From: an uncultured Lachnospiraceae bacterium
GTDB taxonomy: Bacteria; Bacillota; Clostridia; Lachnospirales; Lachnospiraceae
Reading direction: 5' to 3'
Length of the DNA stretch: 64,000 nt
NCBI GenBank assembly: GCA_934899185.1
Contig: CAKXYI010000009.1
Span: 1-64,000, forward strand
Within the stretch, counting starts at the first letter, position 1, and each line of letters opens with the position of its first letter. Made by a program: the position numbers and the translations under genes. The notes below the pieces were generated by a model. That model saw only the letters and a program-made list of their open reading frames with translations. It did not search any database and had not been told where the DNA came from. Of this stretch, positions 44,972 to 53,917 are shown piece by piece.

Positions 44972-46541
44972 TCTGATCAGCAAATTTTGCCAGATCCTTG
45001 TTTGCCATATCCTCGCAGCCCTGGATCACGCGCATAAGCCGCTCTCCTGCAGCAAGCAGTCTGGCGAATACATTGGAAGATGCCTTGGAGGATGACATCT
45101 TCTTTTGTTTTGCCCGTCGGCTACCCTTTTCTAAGCAGGCTCCGGTCAAAAGATCAAAGCGATCACCGGAATAGGGTGCATACGCCTCATAGCCATATTT
45201 TTCATGGATGGCATCTGCAAAAGAATCACAGACAGCATCCTCTCCATGTACGACAAAGACCTTCTTTGGTGCCTTTTCAAAGCCACCCATCCAATCCAAC
45301 AGTTTGTTTTTATCGGCATGCCCACTGATCCCCGGCAGGTTTTCAATCCGTGCCTCTACATGGACTGTCTCACCAAAAAGTTTGACTTCCTTAGCCCCAT
45401 TTAAAAGATTAAAGCCCAAAGTACCCGGCACCTGATAGCCTACAAAAAGGATGGTCGATTCCGGTCGCCAGAGGTTGTGCTTGAGATGGTGGCGGATACG
45501 TCCCGCCTCACACATACCGGATGCCGAAATAATGACCTTTGGCTTCATGTCAAAATTGATCATCTTGGACTCATCACTGGTCACAGCCATCTTTAAGCCC
45601 GGGAAACGGATTGGATTCTTACCCTCGGCAATCAACCGCTTTGCTTCCTGGCTAAAACATTCCGATACATTATCATGAAAGACCGCTGTTGCCTCCACCG
45701 CCAAAGGACTATCCATATAGACCTCAAAATCCTCCAAGTCAGACAGCATGCCTTCCTCTTTGATCCTACGGATAAAGTAAAGCATTTCCTGTGTCCTGCC
45801 GACGGAAAATGCCGGTATGACCAGATTGCCTCCCGCCTGAAACGTAGATCGCATGATCTGCGCCAAAGCCTTGGCAAAATCGATCGGTGCCTCATGCAAG
45901 CGGTCTCCATAGGTAGATTCGATCAGCACATAGTCTGCCTCTTTTAAGTATTCCGGCTCCTTGATAAGCGGTCGGTTGCCCTGTCCGATATCCCCGGAAA
46001 ATACCATCTTTCGCTTTTCATTTCCTTCCGTCAGCCAGACTTCAATGGACGATGATCCCAAAAGATGTCCGGCATCTACAAAGCGGACTGTGATCTCATC
46101 GCAAACCTTGATGGTCTCATGGTAATGTGCCGGCACAAATTGTTCTAATACACCCGCGGCATCCTCAACCGTATATAAAGGTGTGATCTCCGGCTTTCCG
46201 GCACGTCTTGCCTTGCGGTTCTTCCACTCAGCCTCAAAGGTCTGGATATGTGCGCTATCTTTTAACATGATGTTACAGAGTTCACACGTTGCCTCTGTTG
46301 CATAGATCTGCCCCCGGAAACCATGCGCATATAAAAGTGGCAAAAGCCCCGAATGGTCGATATGTGCGTGGGTCACAAAGACATAATCAATACTGCTCGC
46401 CTGTACCGGGATCTCTTGGTTTTCATAGATATCCGGTCCCTGCTCCATGCCACAGTCCACCAAAAACTTCTTATCACCCACTTCCACATAATGACAAGAG
46501 CCTGTTACCTCATGGGCTGCCCCCAGAAATTCAATGATCAT
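44940..46541 (-). CDS. Metallo-beta-lactamase/beta-CASP ribonuclease-like protein
   Basis: 533 residues. Metal-binding motifs: THAHIDHSG near 54-62, DAGHLLGSS near 155-163, FSGDIG near 178. The beta-CASP domain begins around ESTYGDRLHE, and a C-terminal GHADKNKLLDW and VVHGEDAVCDSFA complete the site. It is related to archaeal/bacterial CPSF-like RNases rather than RNase J, and a role in RNA processing or decay is likely. Its 3' end overlaps that of sigG by 32 nt in opposite orientation. It lies 69 bp downstream of sigE. Confidence 0.88.
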   Translation of the reverse strand: MIIEFLGAAHEVTGSCHYVEVGDKKFLVDCGMEQGPDIYENQEIPVQASSIDYVFVTHAHIDHSGLLPLLYAHGFRGQIYATEATCELCNIMLKDSAHIQTFEAEWKNRKARRAGKPEITPLYTVEDAAGVLEQFVPAHYHETIKVCDEITVRFVDAGHLLGSSSIEVWLTEGNEKRKMVFSGDIGQGNRPLIKEPEYLKEADYVLIESTYGDRLHEAPIDFAKALAQIMRSTFQAGGNLVIPAFSVGRTQEMLYFIRRIKEEGMLSDLEDFEVYMDSPLAVEATAVFHDNVSECFSQEAKRLIAEGKNPIRFPGLKMAVTSDESKMINFDMKPKVIISASGMCEAGRIRHHLKHNLWRPESTILFVGYQVPGTLGFNLLNGAKEVKLFGETVHVEARIENLPGISGHADKNKLLDWMGGFEKAPKKVFVVHGEDAVCDSFADAIHEKYGYEAYAPYSGDRFDLLTGACLEKGSRRAKQKKMSSSKASSNVFARLLAAGERLMRVIQGCEDMANKDLAKFADQINALSDKWSR

Positions 46542-46610
46542 ACCCTCTCCTCCATTTCGTCAGAAAATATTCTGTTTCATACCCATATTATATAATATTT
46601 TTTAAAAAAA

Positions 46611-47324
46611 TCACACTACTTTCATACCATTTTCCTGTCGTGCTATCTCCCGATGCAGTCGCTTCATGATCTTTTTTTCCAGACGGGAAATGTAGGATTG
46701 AGAAATCCCCAAAAGGTCTGCCACCTGCTTTTGCGTCAGTTCTTCCCCATCCTTGCTATGTAGCCCAAAACGCAGCTCAATGATCATCTTCTCTCTGCCG
46801 TTTAAGGTCTTTAATGCCTGATGTAAGAGTTTGAGATCTGCCTGTGTCTCCAAATCCCGATAGATCACATCTTCGTCGGTACCCAAAATATCCGACAAAA
46901 GGAGTTCATTTCCATCCCAATCCACATTGAGGGGTTCATCGATTGAAACCTCCAATTTCTGCTTGTTATTCTTGCGCAGATACATGAGAATCTCATTTTC
47001 AATACAGCGTGACGCATAGGTCGCCAATTTGATGCTCTTGGAGGCATCAAAGGTATTGATCGCCTTCATCAGCCCAATCGTGCCAATGGAGATCAGGTCT
47101 TCAGCTCCCACCTTTGTATTATCAAATTTCTTGGCAATATAAACGACCAGCCGCAGATTGTGGGCAATCAGTTTTTCTTTTGCCTCCTTATCCTGATGAT
47201 CCTGCATAGCCTCGATACATGCCTGTTCCTCTCTTGCATTCAAAGGTTCCGGCAGCACCTCACATCCACCGATGTAAAGCAATTCCAGTTTCTCTTTCGT
47301 AAGCCATCGAATCAATAAACGCAT
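46611..47324 (-). CDS. sigE: RNA polymerase sporulation sigma factor SigE (pro-protein)
   Basis: 237 residues. Early mother-cell sigma factor made as an inactive precursor. The N-terminal pro-sequence (about the first 20 residues, ending before [12 protein letters not shown]) would be removed by SpoIIGA. Region 2 ([20 protein letters not shown], then [12 protein letters not shown]) and the region 4 HTH ([19 protein letters not shown]) are clear. It begins 4 nt after spoIIGA and shares its Spo0A-type promoter. Confidence 0.96.
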   Translation of the reverse strand: MRLLIRWLTKEKLELLYIGGCEVLPEPLNAREEQACIEAMQDHQDKEAKEKLIAHNLRLVVYIAKKFDNTKVGAEDLISIGTIGLMKAINTFDASKSIKLATYASRCIENEILMYLRKNNKQKLEVSIDEPLNVDWDGNELLLSDILGTDEDVIYRDLETQADLKLLHQALKTLNGREKMIIELRFGLHSKDGEELTQKQVADLLGISQSYISRLEKKIMKRLHREIARQENGMKVV

Positions 47325-47328
47325 ATGC

Positions 47329-48102
47329 TCACTCCCAACAAAAATCTTTATGTAATATCATCTGATAATTTTTCCCCTGAAATAGGGATGCCTTACCAAA
47401 TCCCAGCAGGATCTCCTTCTGGCTGACCATTTTTCCCGCCTCTTTTATCAGAAATCTATCTACTGCCACAATCTCCATAAAATCCTGCCCTGCCACAGTC
47501 TCATAGGCAATCAGACGCACCCTCTCTGTCGGAATCTGCCATTTCTCCTTATAGATTTCCGACACTACACAGACTGGTCTGCCACTGATGGGATCCCGCA
47601 AGAGGTTACCGGTATCGGCAAGCGCCTGCATTTTTTCCACATGCCCGCACACTAGGATCGCCACTTCCCGCCGCTCTCTTTTTCTTGCCTGTAATGTTGA
47701 AGCAATGACCGTAAGCAAAAAAAGCAAAGCACATGCCAGAGGCAATAAGAAGTCACGAATCTCCGCCGGCAGATACAGATTCAACAAGGACACCAGCCCG
47801 CCCAATCCTGCATAGACGATCAGTAGGTGAAAATAAAGAACTGCCAATGCCTTAGTGGCTGTCCTTCCAAATGCCAGTAACAGCATGAGCGGATTGACAA
47901 GAAAAACAACAAAAATAACATAGCCCCAAAAGGAATGTAAAAACAGATATGCCAGACAGCCAAGCCCCGTAGCAAGCAGACTCGATAAGACCAGCCTTGG
48001 CACCGACATAGATTTTTCCTGCCAGATTGCAAGGGCTAGAAGACTTGCCAGATCCAACATAAGATTTTGTAGGACAAGAACATCCAAATAAACGACATAA
48101 AT
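47329..48102 (-). CDS. spoIIGA: Sigma-E processing peptidase SpoIIGA, apparent ATT start
   Basis: About 257 residues. Five or so N-terminal membrane helices (about 1-130) precede a cytoplasmic aspartic-protease-like domain with the catalytic [12 protein letters not shown] near residue 160. It cleaves pro-SigE after a signal from the forespore. No ATG or GTG is available in frame near the ribosome-binding site. AGGAGG lies 9 nt before an ATT at 48102, giving IYVVYLDVL, which matches the family start xxYLDVxxLxN. A TTG at 48087 would be 24 nt from the SD and cut the first helix. I therefore propose ATT; TTG remains the fallback. Confidence 0.88.
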   Translation of the reverse strand: MYVVYLDVLVLQNLMLDLASLLALAIWQEKSMSVPRLVLSSLLATGLGCLAYLFLHSFWGYVIFVVFLVNPLMLLLAFGRTATKALAVLYFHLLIVYAGLGGLVSLLNLYLPAEIRDFLLPLACALLFLLTVIASTLQARKRERREVAILVCGHVEKMQALADTGNLLRDPISGRPVCVVSEIYKEKWQIPTERVRLIAYETVAGQDFMEIVAVDRFLIKEAGKMVSQKEILLGFGKASLFQGKNYQMILHKDFCWE

Positions 48103-48149
48103 AAAAAGCCACCTCCTTTTGATAAAATCAATTATAAGGAAGTGGCTTT
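48103..48149 (-). terminator. ftsZ terminator whose 3' arm is the spoIIGA ribosome-binding site
   Basis: Minus strand: AAAGCCACTTCCTT pairs with AAGGAGGTGGCTTT (14 bp, one G-U), 17-nt loop, then TTATTT. It lies 30 nt past the ftsZ stop. The AGGAGG of spoIIGA is inside the 3' arm and the TATAAT of the spoIIG promoter is in the loop. Confidence 0.78.
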
Positions 48150-48164
48150 ATAAATTCTGTCGAA
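48131..48164 (-). promoter_or_regulatory. Putative Spo0A-dependent promoter of spoIIGA-sigE
   Basis: TATAAT at 48136-48131 on the minus strand. The sequence 17 bp ahead is not a good -35, but a Spo0A box (TGTCGAA on the plus strand, 48158-48164) overlaps that position. This is the arrangement expected of a promoter that needs Spo0A bound next to sigma-A, as known for Bacillus spoIIG. Confidence 0.68.
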
Positions 48165-48178
48165 ACGAGCCTGCTAAA

Positions 48179-49414
48179 TTATTTTCTTGTGTTCTTTAAG
48201 AATTCAGGAATCTTGATATCTTCCTGCTTGACTGTGCTGGTCGGTTGCTGTGGCTTGGTCAGTGGTGGGAAGTTTCCCATACCGCCTCCTACAGATGCTC
48301 CACCAGCCTGTGGTGCTACTGATGGTCTCGGTACCTGTGTCGTAGGTGTATGTACACCTGCGCCAAATCCGCTTACAGATGGCTTTGGTGTACCAAGCTC
48401 GCTGGCATACTGCATATTATTTAAGATAGAACTGCCCATAGATGGCTTTGATGTAGCTACCGGTGCGTCCTCTAAGCCCGTAGCAATGACTGTGATCGTT
48501 GCTTCATCTGGCTTGGACTCATCATACTTGGCACCAAAGATGATATTGACAGAATCTCCTGCAAGATCCTTAACATAAGTAGATGCTGCATTGGCATCCA
48601 TAAGAGAAATATCTCCGGAAATATTGATGATGACATGTGTTGCGCCATTGATAGTCGTATCCAGAAGTGGACTCTCTACTGCCATACGAACAGCCTCTGT
48701 TGCCTTTTCATCACCCTTAGCTGTACCGATACCGATATGAGCAAGACCCTTGTCCTTCATAACGGTCTGAACATCTGCGAAATCCAGATTGATCAGGGCT
48801 GGCAGATTGATCAGATCTGTGATACCCTGTACTGCCTGCTGCAATACTTCATCTGCCTTCTTCAGTGCTTCCGGCATAGTCGTTCTACGATCTACGATCT
48901 CTAATAATTTATCATTCGGGATTACGATCAAGGTATCAACGTTTTCCTTGAGTCTCTCGATACCGGACTCTGCGTTGACCATACGTGTCTTTGCTTCAAA
49001 CTTGAATGGCTTGGTCACAACACCAACGGTAAGGATGCCCTGCTCTTTGGCAATCTTGGCAACGACTGGCGCTGCACCTGTTCCGGTTCCGCCACCCATA
49101 CCACAGGTAACGAATACCATATCTGCGCCCTTGACATTGGCTGCGATCTCCTCTGCAGTCTCCTCTGCTGCCTTCTGACCAATCTCCGGCTGTGCACCTG
49201 CACCAAGTCCCTTGGTCAGTTTCTCACCGATCTGGATCAATGTCGGTGCCTTGCAAAGGGCAAGTGCCTGCTTATCTGTATTGATCCCGATAAACTCAAC
49301 ACCTGCAATATTCTCATCAATCATTCTATTCACAGCGTTATTTCCTGCGCCACCTACCCCGATCACGATAATCTTGGCACTGGTATCCGCTTCATTCGTC
49401 ATTATTTCAAGCAA
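48179..49414 (-). CDS. ftsZ: Cell division protein FtsZ
   Basis: 411 residues, tubulin-like GTPase that forms the Z-ring. GTP-binding [13 protein letters not shown] is near 108-120; the C-terminal tail ends [13 protein letters not shown], the conserved peptide that binds FtsA/SepF/EzrA-type partners. Start is the TTG at 49414 ([10 protein letters not shown]), 9 nt after AGGAGG, matching the usual clostridial FtsZ N-terminus; a longer in-frame reading lacks an SD. No ftsA lies next to it. The leader has a TATGGGT/ACCCATA hairpin just before the SD. Confidence 0.95.
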   Translation of the reverse strand: MLEIMTNEADTSAKIIVIGVGGAGNNAVNRMIDENIAGVEFIGINTDKQALALCKAPTLIQIGEKLTKGLGAGAQPEIGQKAAEETAEEIAANVKGADMVFVTCGMGGGTGTGAAPVVAKIAKEQGILTVGVVTKPFKFEAKTRMVNAESGIERLKENVDTLIVIPNDKLLEIVDRRTTMPEALKKADEVLQQAVQGITDLINLPALINLDFADVQTVMKDKGLAHIGIGTAKGDEKATEAVRMAVESPLLDTTINGATHVIINISGDISLMDANAASTYVKDLAGDSVNIIFGAKYDESKPDEATITVIATGLEDAPVATSKPSMGSSILNNMQYASELGTPKPSVSGFGAGVHTPTTQVPRPSVAPQAGGASVGGGMGNFPPLTKPQQPTSTVKQEDIKIPEFLKNTRK

Positions 49415-49491
49415 GGTCTTAATCCTCCTTCTTCCTATCTCAAAATCTATGGGTAAACCCATAAATCCTATTCTACAAACCCATATAGACT

Positions 49492-49520
49492 ATAATATAT
49501 AAATTTTATTCATTTATCAA
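49492..49520 (-). promoter_or_regulatory. Sigma-A promoter of ftsZ
   Basis: Minus strand TTGATA (49520-49515), a 17-bp spacer, and TATTAT (49497-49492). It lies about 80 bp before the ftsZ start in the 139-bp gap after ftsQ, so ftsZ can be expressed apart from the dcw operon. Confidence 0.75.
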
Positions 49521-49553
49521 CCTATTTTTCAAAAAAATTGAAATTTATACAGG

Positions 49554-50336
49554 CTATTCTTTTGGTCTTTCAAACACAATATCTGTGTTATCCGGTGTCC
49601 AGTTTTCTAAATGTAGTGTCCCGCTTTGTCCTTCCAAATTTGGCAGGATATGTGGCAGACGCATGATCTTTTCTTCCACATTGGTATCATTTCCCACACA
49701 GATCAGAATACTTCCGTAAACGACCGTAATGCGACCTCTTTCATCAAAGGAAAGGCTGCTGATCGCAATGTCGTACTTCTTTAAGACCTTTAAGAGATTT
49801 AACATGAAGGACAACTGGTCTTTTTCCAGCCCGACCTTGCTACCGACCTTTGCCTTATCCAGGGTGATTCCTGACACCTGCATCACATTTTCGATGACGC
49901 GGTCCGACACTTCCACCACTTGTCCGTCTTCATCAAAGTAAGCCATACGGTTATCTGAAAGCAGGACGCATCCGAAAAGTTTCTTTTCCGTCACGTCAAT
50001 CTCCAACTTGTCATAGCCTTTGATCTTTACTTTGATTGCGGATACAAAAGGAATATCGGTCTTTGGCTTTATGAGGTTCTTCCCCCAGGCATAGATCGTA
50101 TTCTTGGAATAGGAATCATCCAGTACCAACTGCTTGATCTCCTCCTCCGTATAGACCGTATTGCCTTTGACTGTCACCGTGTGTACCGTACAAAAAGCAT
50201 AGATCGCCATGGCTGCCACAAGCAGGCAGATGATGACGCCCAGAAATATATTAAAAAAGTAAAAACGGAACTTGGAAAATCTTCTCTTCTTCTTTTTCTT
50301 TGGGACCTCTTGGTCATTTCTTCCTTTTCGTTTCAT
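49554..50336 (-). CDS. ftsQ: Cell division protein FtsQ/DivIB
   Basis: 260 residues. Basic cytoplasmic N-terminus (RKGRNDQEVPKKKKKRRFSK), one TM helix (about 28-48, FLGVIICLLVAAMAIYAF), then an extracytoplasmic POTRA domain (about 50-120; VHTVTVKGNTVYTEEEIKQL) and the beta domain. It is a division scaffold linking FtsL to the septal synthase. Start at ATG 50336 rather than the adjacent TTG. It lies between the SpoVE/FtsW-type gene and ftsZ. Confidence 0.9.
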   Translation of the reverse strand: MKRKGRNDQEVPKKKKKRRFSKFRFYFFNIFLGVIICLLVAAMAIYAFCTVHTVTVKGNTVYTEEEIKQLVLDDSYSKNTIYAWGKNLIKPKTDIPFVSAIKVKIKGYDKLEIDVTEKKLFGCVLLSDNRMAYFDEDGQVVEVSDRVIENVMQVSGITLDKAKVGSKVGLEKDQLSFMLNLLKVLKKYDIAISSLSFDERGRITVVYGSILICVGNDTNVEEKIMRLPHILPNLEGQSGTLHLENWTPDNTDIVFERPKE

Positions 50337-50364
50337 CAATCACAGTCTCCATCCTCTTTCTATC

Positions 50365-51489
50365 CTAAGTCTCCACATGCGCGCTCTTTGACACGCTGAG
50401 GGCTACGCCCATCTCCGCGATCAGAAACATGATGGACGTTCCTCCATAACTGACAAAAGGAAGCGTAACACCGGTATTTGGCATGGAATTGGTCACAACG
50501 GCAATGTTTAAGATGACCTGTAAAGCGATATGTACCATAATACCGATCACCAGATAGGATCCAAACATGTCTTTAGCATTGGTCGCGATCAAAAGCAGAC
50601 GCCACAATAAAAGAATATACATAAGTATCACGCAGATGGCTCCGAAAAGCCCCAGTTCCTCACAAATGATGGAAAAGATCATATCATTCTGTGCCTCCGG
50701 GACAAAGCCTAGTTTCTGGATACTCTCGCCCAGCCCCTTACCAAAAAGTCCACCGGATCCGATTGCATACAAGCCTTGCAGAGTCTGATAGCCGGTGTCG
50801 TAGTTTTCCGGGTGCAGCCAGATCTGCACACGCTCCTGCCGGTATGTTCCAAAGATAAAGACAACCGCCAGTAAAACTACGCCAACAAAAGCCAGGATAA
50901 AAGGTGCCGTCTTGGGACTGGAGATAAAGACCATGATAAAGGCAATCCCCACAATAATGATAGCAGTACTCAGGTTGTTATAGGCAACCACCACAAAGAT
51001 AGGCAAGATCGTTGCCAGCAGTTTTATATTGCCCTTAAAAGTGCGCATTGCCATCGGCCGCTTGCTGATCACCGTTGCCAGATATAAGATCACAGCAACC
51101 TTTGCCAGTTCGGACGGCTGGAAGGAAAAGCCGGCAATGTTGAGCCAGCGGGACTGTCCATGGCTGCTGGTTCCCACAAAGTTTACCGCCAGACACAGAA
51201 CCGTTGCCAAAAGATACGCTACGCCCGCAAATTTGGCAAAAAAATGGTAGTCCAGTTTGACACAGATATAGAGCAGGACAAAGCCAAGTCCTGCCGACAT
51301 CGCCTGTCTTTTCAGATAATAGATGGAACTGCCAAACTTTAAGGTCGCATTATAGGCACTGGTGCTGTATAGCATGACAAGCCCAAAACCCAAAATGCAT
51401 ATGATCATCAGCAGTAAGGTATAGTCGATATATTTGGTTGTCCCGGTGCGCTTTTTTTTCTTCTTTTGCGCAGTCACGGCTCTCTCCAT
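50365..51489 (-). CDS. SEDS-family glycosyltransferase (FtsW/SpoVE)
   Basis: 374 residues with about ten membrane helices. The family landmarks GSSIYYLKRQ near the start, FGKGLGESIQKLGFVPEAQNDMIF (only the FGKGLGESIQKLGF part is the signature) and the C-terminal VSYGGTS are present. It polymerises lipid II at the septum with a class B PBP. Its place after murD matches spoVE of Bacillus; with no second SEDS gene in the window it may also serve vegetative division, so I do not choose between ftsW and spoVE. Confidence 0.9.
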   Translation of the reverse strand: MERAVTAQKKKKKRTGTTKYIDYTLLLMIICILGFGLVMLYSTSAYNATLKFGSSIYYLKRQAMSAGLGFVLLYICVKLDYHFFAKFAGVAYLLATVLCLAVNFVGTSSHGQSRWLNIAGFSFQPSELAKVAVILYLATVISKRPMAMRTFKGNIKLLATILPIFVVVAYNNLSTAIIIVGIAFIMVFISSPKTAPFILAFVGVVLLAVVFIFGTYRQERVQIWLHPENYDTGYQTLQGLYAIGSGGLFGKGLGESIQKLGFVPEAQNDMIFSIICEELGLFGAICVILMYILLLWRLLLIATNAKDMFGSYLVIGIMVHIALQVILNIAVVTNSMPNTGVTLPFVSYGGTSIMFLIAEMGVALSVSKSAHVET

Positions 51490-51492
51490 ACA

Positions 51493-52854
51493 TTACTCCT
51501 TTAGATTTCTTACATATGCTTTAAAGATATCTCCACGCTGTTCATAATTGTCAAACATGCCCCAACTGGCACATGCCGGTGATAAAAGAACAGCCTCTCC
51601 CGGTTCTGCCGTCTCATAGGCAATATCTATGGCATCCTCTAAAGAATCCGCAAAGACATAATCATGAAAATCATGTGCATCGGCGCAGGCGGCGATCTTC
51701 TTTGCTGTCTGACCGATCAGAACCAGTTGCTTCACCTTGCCATCAAAACTATCGATCCACTCGTCATAGGCAGACTCTTTGTCATAGCCGCCACCGATCA
51801 GAACTGTCCTGCGGTTCATGGCACAAATGCCCTTGATGGCAGCATCCGGATTGGTTCCCTTGGAATCGTTGTAAAAGGCAATGTCATTCTTTTTGCAGAC
51901 AAACTCGATACGGTGCTCTACTGCATGAAAGGCTCTCAGTCCCTCCCGGATAGTCTCCATCGGCACGCCGCAACCATCACAGAGTGCAACCGCTGCCATG
52001 ACATTCTCATAATTGTGTGCACCTAAGATATTAAGTTCTTCTACGGAAATAATATGCTCCCTCTCGCCATTTCTTGCCCACAGGATCTCATTTCCCTGTA
52101 GATAGAGCCCATCATTCAAAGGCTCGGTGCTGGAAAACCAGACGACCTTTTGCTCCAAGGTCTTTCCAAAGGCACGCAGGACTTCATCATTATAATTGAG
52201 CACGCACAGATCATCCTTTGTCTGGTTCTTTACGATGCTCTCCTTGGCAGCAATATAGTTTTCCATGGTATGGTGGCGGTTCAGATGATCCGGTGTGATA
52301 TTTAAGATCGCAGCCGCTTTCGGTGCAAACGTATCAATGGTCTCCAACTGGAAACTGCTGATCTCTGCCACAACGACCGTATCGTCTGTCGTCTCCTCTG
52401 CCACACTCGTATAGGGAATACCGATATTTCCAACAACAGCCACATGTGCAAAATGTCTTGCCATGATCTGACCGACCAGGGTCGTTGTCGTTGTCTTACC
52501 ATTGGTTCCGGTGATGGCTACCACACGCCCCTTGCCAAGGACATATGCCAGTTCGATCTCACCCCAGATGGTCATGCCCAAATCCTTCATCTTTTCTACC
52601 AAAGGAATATCCAGCGGAACGCCCGGACTTAAAACGGCAATAGCAAAGGACTTTAACATATCCTCCGATACATCCCCTAGGATCAGTTCCACCGGTGTCA
52701 GATCTGGGTTCTTGCTGCGGAATGCTACCACATCCAAAGCCTCATTGCCGTCCTGTATATATACCTTTTTTGCATGATGCAGCAAAAGTTTTGCCGCAGC
52801 CACGCCACTTTTTCCTGTCCCTACGACAAGTACTGTCTTATTTGAAATATCCAC
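51493..52854 (-). CDS. murD: UDP-N-acetylmuramoylalanine--D-glutamate ligase
   Basis: 453 residues. Adds D-Glu to UDP-MurNAc-L-Ala. N-terminal UDP-binding Rossmann part (VVGTGKSGVAAAKLL near 9-23), central ATP-binding GTNGKTTTTTL near 115-125, and a C-terminal ligase domain with FYNDSKGTNPDA near 324-335 (Lys, Asp) and SPACASWGMFDNYEQRG near 427-443. It follows mraY closely; SEDS gene follows 3 nt later. Confidence 0.96.
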   Translation of the reverse strand: MDISNKTVLVVGTGKSGVAAAKLLLHHAKKVYIQDGNEALDVVAFRSKNPDLTPVELILGDVSEDMLKSFAIAVLSPGVPLDIPLVEKMKDLGMTIWGEIELAYVLGKGRVVAITGTNGKTTTTTLVGQIMARHFAHVAVVGNIGIPYTSVAEETTDDTVVVAEISSFQLETIDTFAPKAAAILNITPDHLNRHHTMENYIAAKESIVKNQTKDDLCVLNYNDEVLRAFGKTLEQKVVWFSSTEPLNDGLYLQGNEILWARNGEREHIISVEELNILGAHNYENVMAAVALCDGCGVPMETIREGLRAFHAVEHRIEFVCKKNDIAFYNDSKGTNPDAAIKGICAMNRRTVLIGGGYDKESAYDEWIDSFDGKVKQLVLIGQTAKKIAACADAHDFHDYVFADSLEDAIDIAYETAEPGEAVLLSPACASWGMFDNYEQRGDIFKAYVRNLKE

Positions 52855-52878
52855 GATCTGCCTCCTAACTTCTCTTGT

Positions 52879-53832
52879 TTAAAGTGCTGCATATCCGATC
52901 AGGCAAAGTAGTGCCGTGATGATAGAAAATACGGCTACCACCCTGGTTTCTGACCAGCCGGAAAGTTCAAAATGATGATGGATCGGTGCCATCTTAAATA
53001 TACGTTTTCCGTGTGTCAGTTTAAAAAATGTCACCTGGATGATCACGGATAAGACCTCTACCAGATAGATCAGACCCACGATCAGTATAAAGAGTGGCAT
53101 CTGTAACATATAAGCCGTTGCTGCCACAAAACCGCCCAGTGCCAAAGATCCGGTATCTCCCATAAAGACGCTTGCCGGATAGACATTAAAGAGCAAAAAT
53201 CCTAAAAGTGCTCCCACAACCGCACAGGTCACAGGCTCGATTCCGCTGTTCATCCCTACGGCTACCACCGTAAAGAATACTGCAACCAACACCGTTACCG
53301 AAGATGCCAGACCATCCAGTCCGTCTGTAAAGTTGACACCATTGACCGTACCGATTACAGCAAAATACATCAGCGGAATGGCAAGCCAGCCCAGATCAAT
53401 ATAATGCCCGCCGGAAAACGGCACCAGCATAGTCAAAGAAACATCCGTATAACGCACCAGATATACAGCAAAGATCGTTGTCACCACGATCTGCAAGAGC
53501 ATTTTCTGCCATGCCAAAAGCCCATCCGAACGACGCAGGACAACCTTTAAATAATCATCCAGAAATCCGATGACGCCAAAACCTACCGTAAGAAATACGA
53601 TCGGTATGATCTTTGGATAACGTGACACATAAAAAAGGGATGTGATCACGATCGCCGCCAATATGATCAGACCTCCCATGGTCGGCGTTCCTGTCTTAAT
53701 CTGATGGGACTCCAACTCCTCGCGCTCCGTCTGTCCAACCTTGAGTCTTCGTAAAAAAGGTATAACAATAGGTCCTAGAATCGTTGCTATCCCAAATGAA
53801 ATAAGTACCGGAAATAAAATTTTTTCAATCAT
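52879..53832 (-). CDS. mraY: Phospho-N-acetylmuramoyl-pentapeptide transferase
   Basis: 317 residues, ten membrane helices, makes lipid I from UDP-MurNAc-pentapeptide and undecaprenyl phosphate. Motifs: GTPTMGG near 45-51, FLDDYLK near 92 with the paired Asp, NFTDGLDGL near 170, FMGDTGSLALGG near 226, and PIHHHFE near 290. Start at ATG 53832 with GGAG 5-6 nt before; the longer reading would overlap the SpoVD-like gene. murE and murF, which normally stand here, are absent. Confidence 0.95.
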   Translation of the reverse strand: MIEKILFPVLISFGIATILGPIVIPFLRRLKVGQTEREELESHQIKTGTPTMGGLIILAAIVITSLFYVSRYPKIIPIVFLTVGFGVIGFLDDYLKVVLRRSDGLLAWQKMLLQIVVTTIFAVYLVRYTDVSLTMLVPFSGGHYIDLGWLAIPLMYFAVIGTVNGVNFTDGLDGLASSVTVLVAVFFTVVAVGMNSGIEPVTCAVVGALLGFLLFNVYPASVFMGDTGSLALGGFVAATAYMLQMPLFILIVGLIYLVEVLSVIIQVTFFKLTHGKRIFKMAPIHHHFELSGWSETRVVAVFSIITALLCLIGYAAL

Positions 53833-53888
53833 AATGGCTCCTTGTTTATCATGCATTCTTTTGCAAATTTCAATTTTTCCAACTAAAT

Positions 53889-53917
53889 AGTATAAGTGTT
53901 TTAGCACTATTGCGCAA
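53889..53917 (-). promoter_or_regulatory. Putative internal promoter ahead of mraY
   Basis: Minus strand TTGCGC (53917-53912), 17-bp spacer, TATACT (53894-53889), overlapping the last codons of the PBP gene. This could raise mraY-murD-SEDS expression independently of mraZ. Confidence 0.45.

Noticed and set aside
49415..49462. FtsZ starting at an ATG at 49462
   Set aside because: It would place a hairpin and the strong AGGAGG inside the coding region; the TTG at 49414 with that SD gives the typical FtsZ N-terminus.
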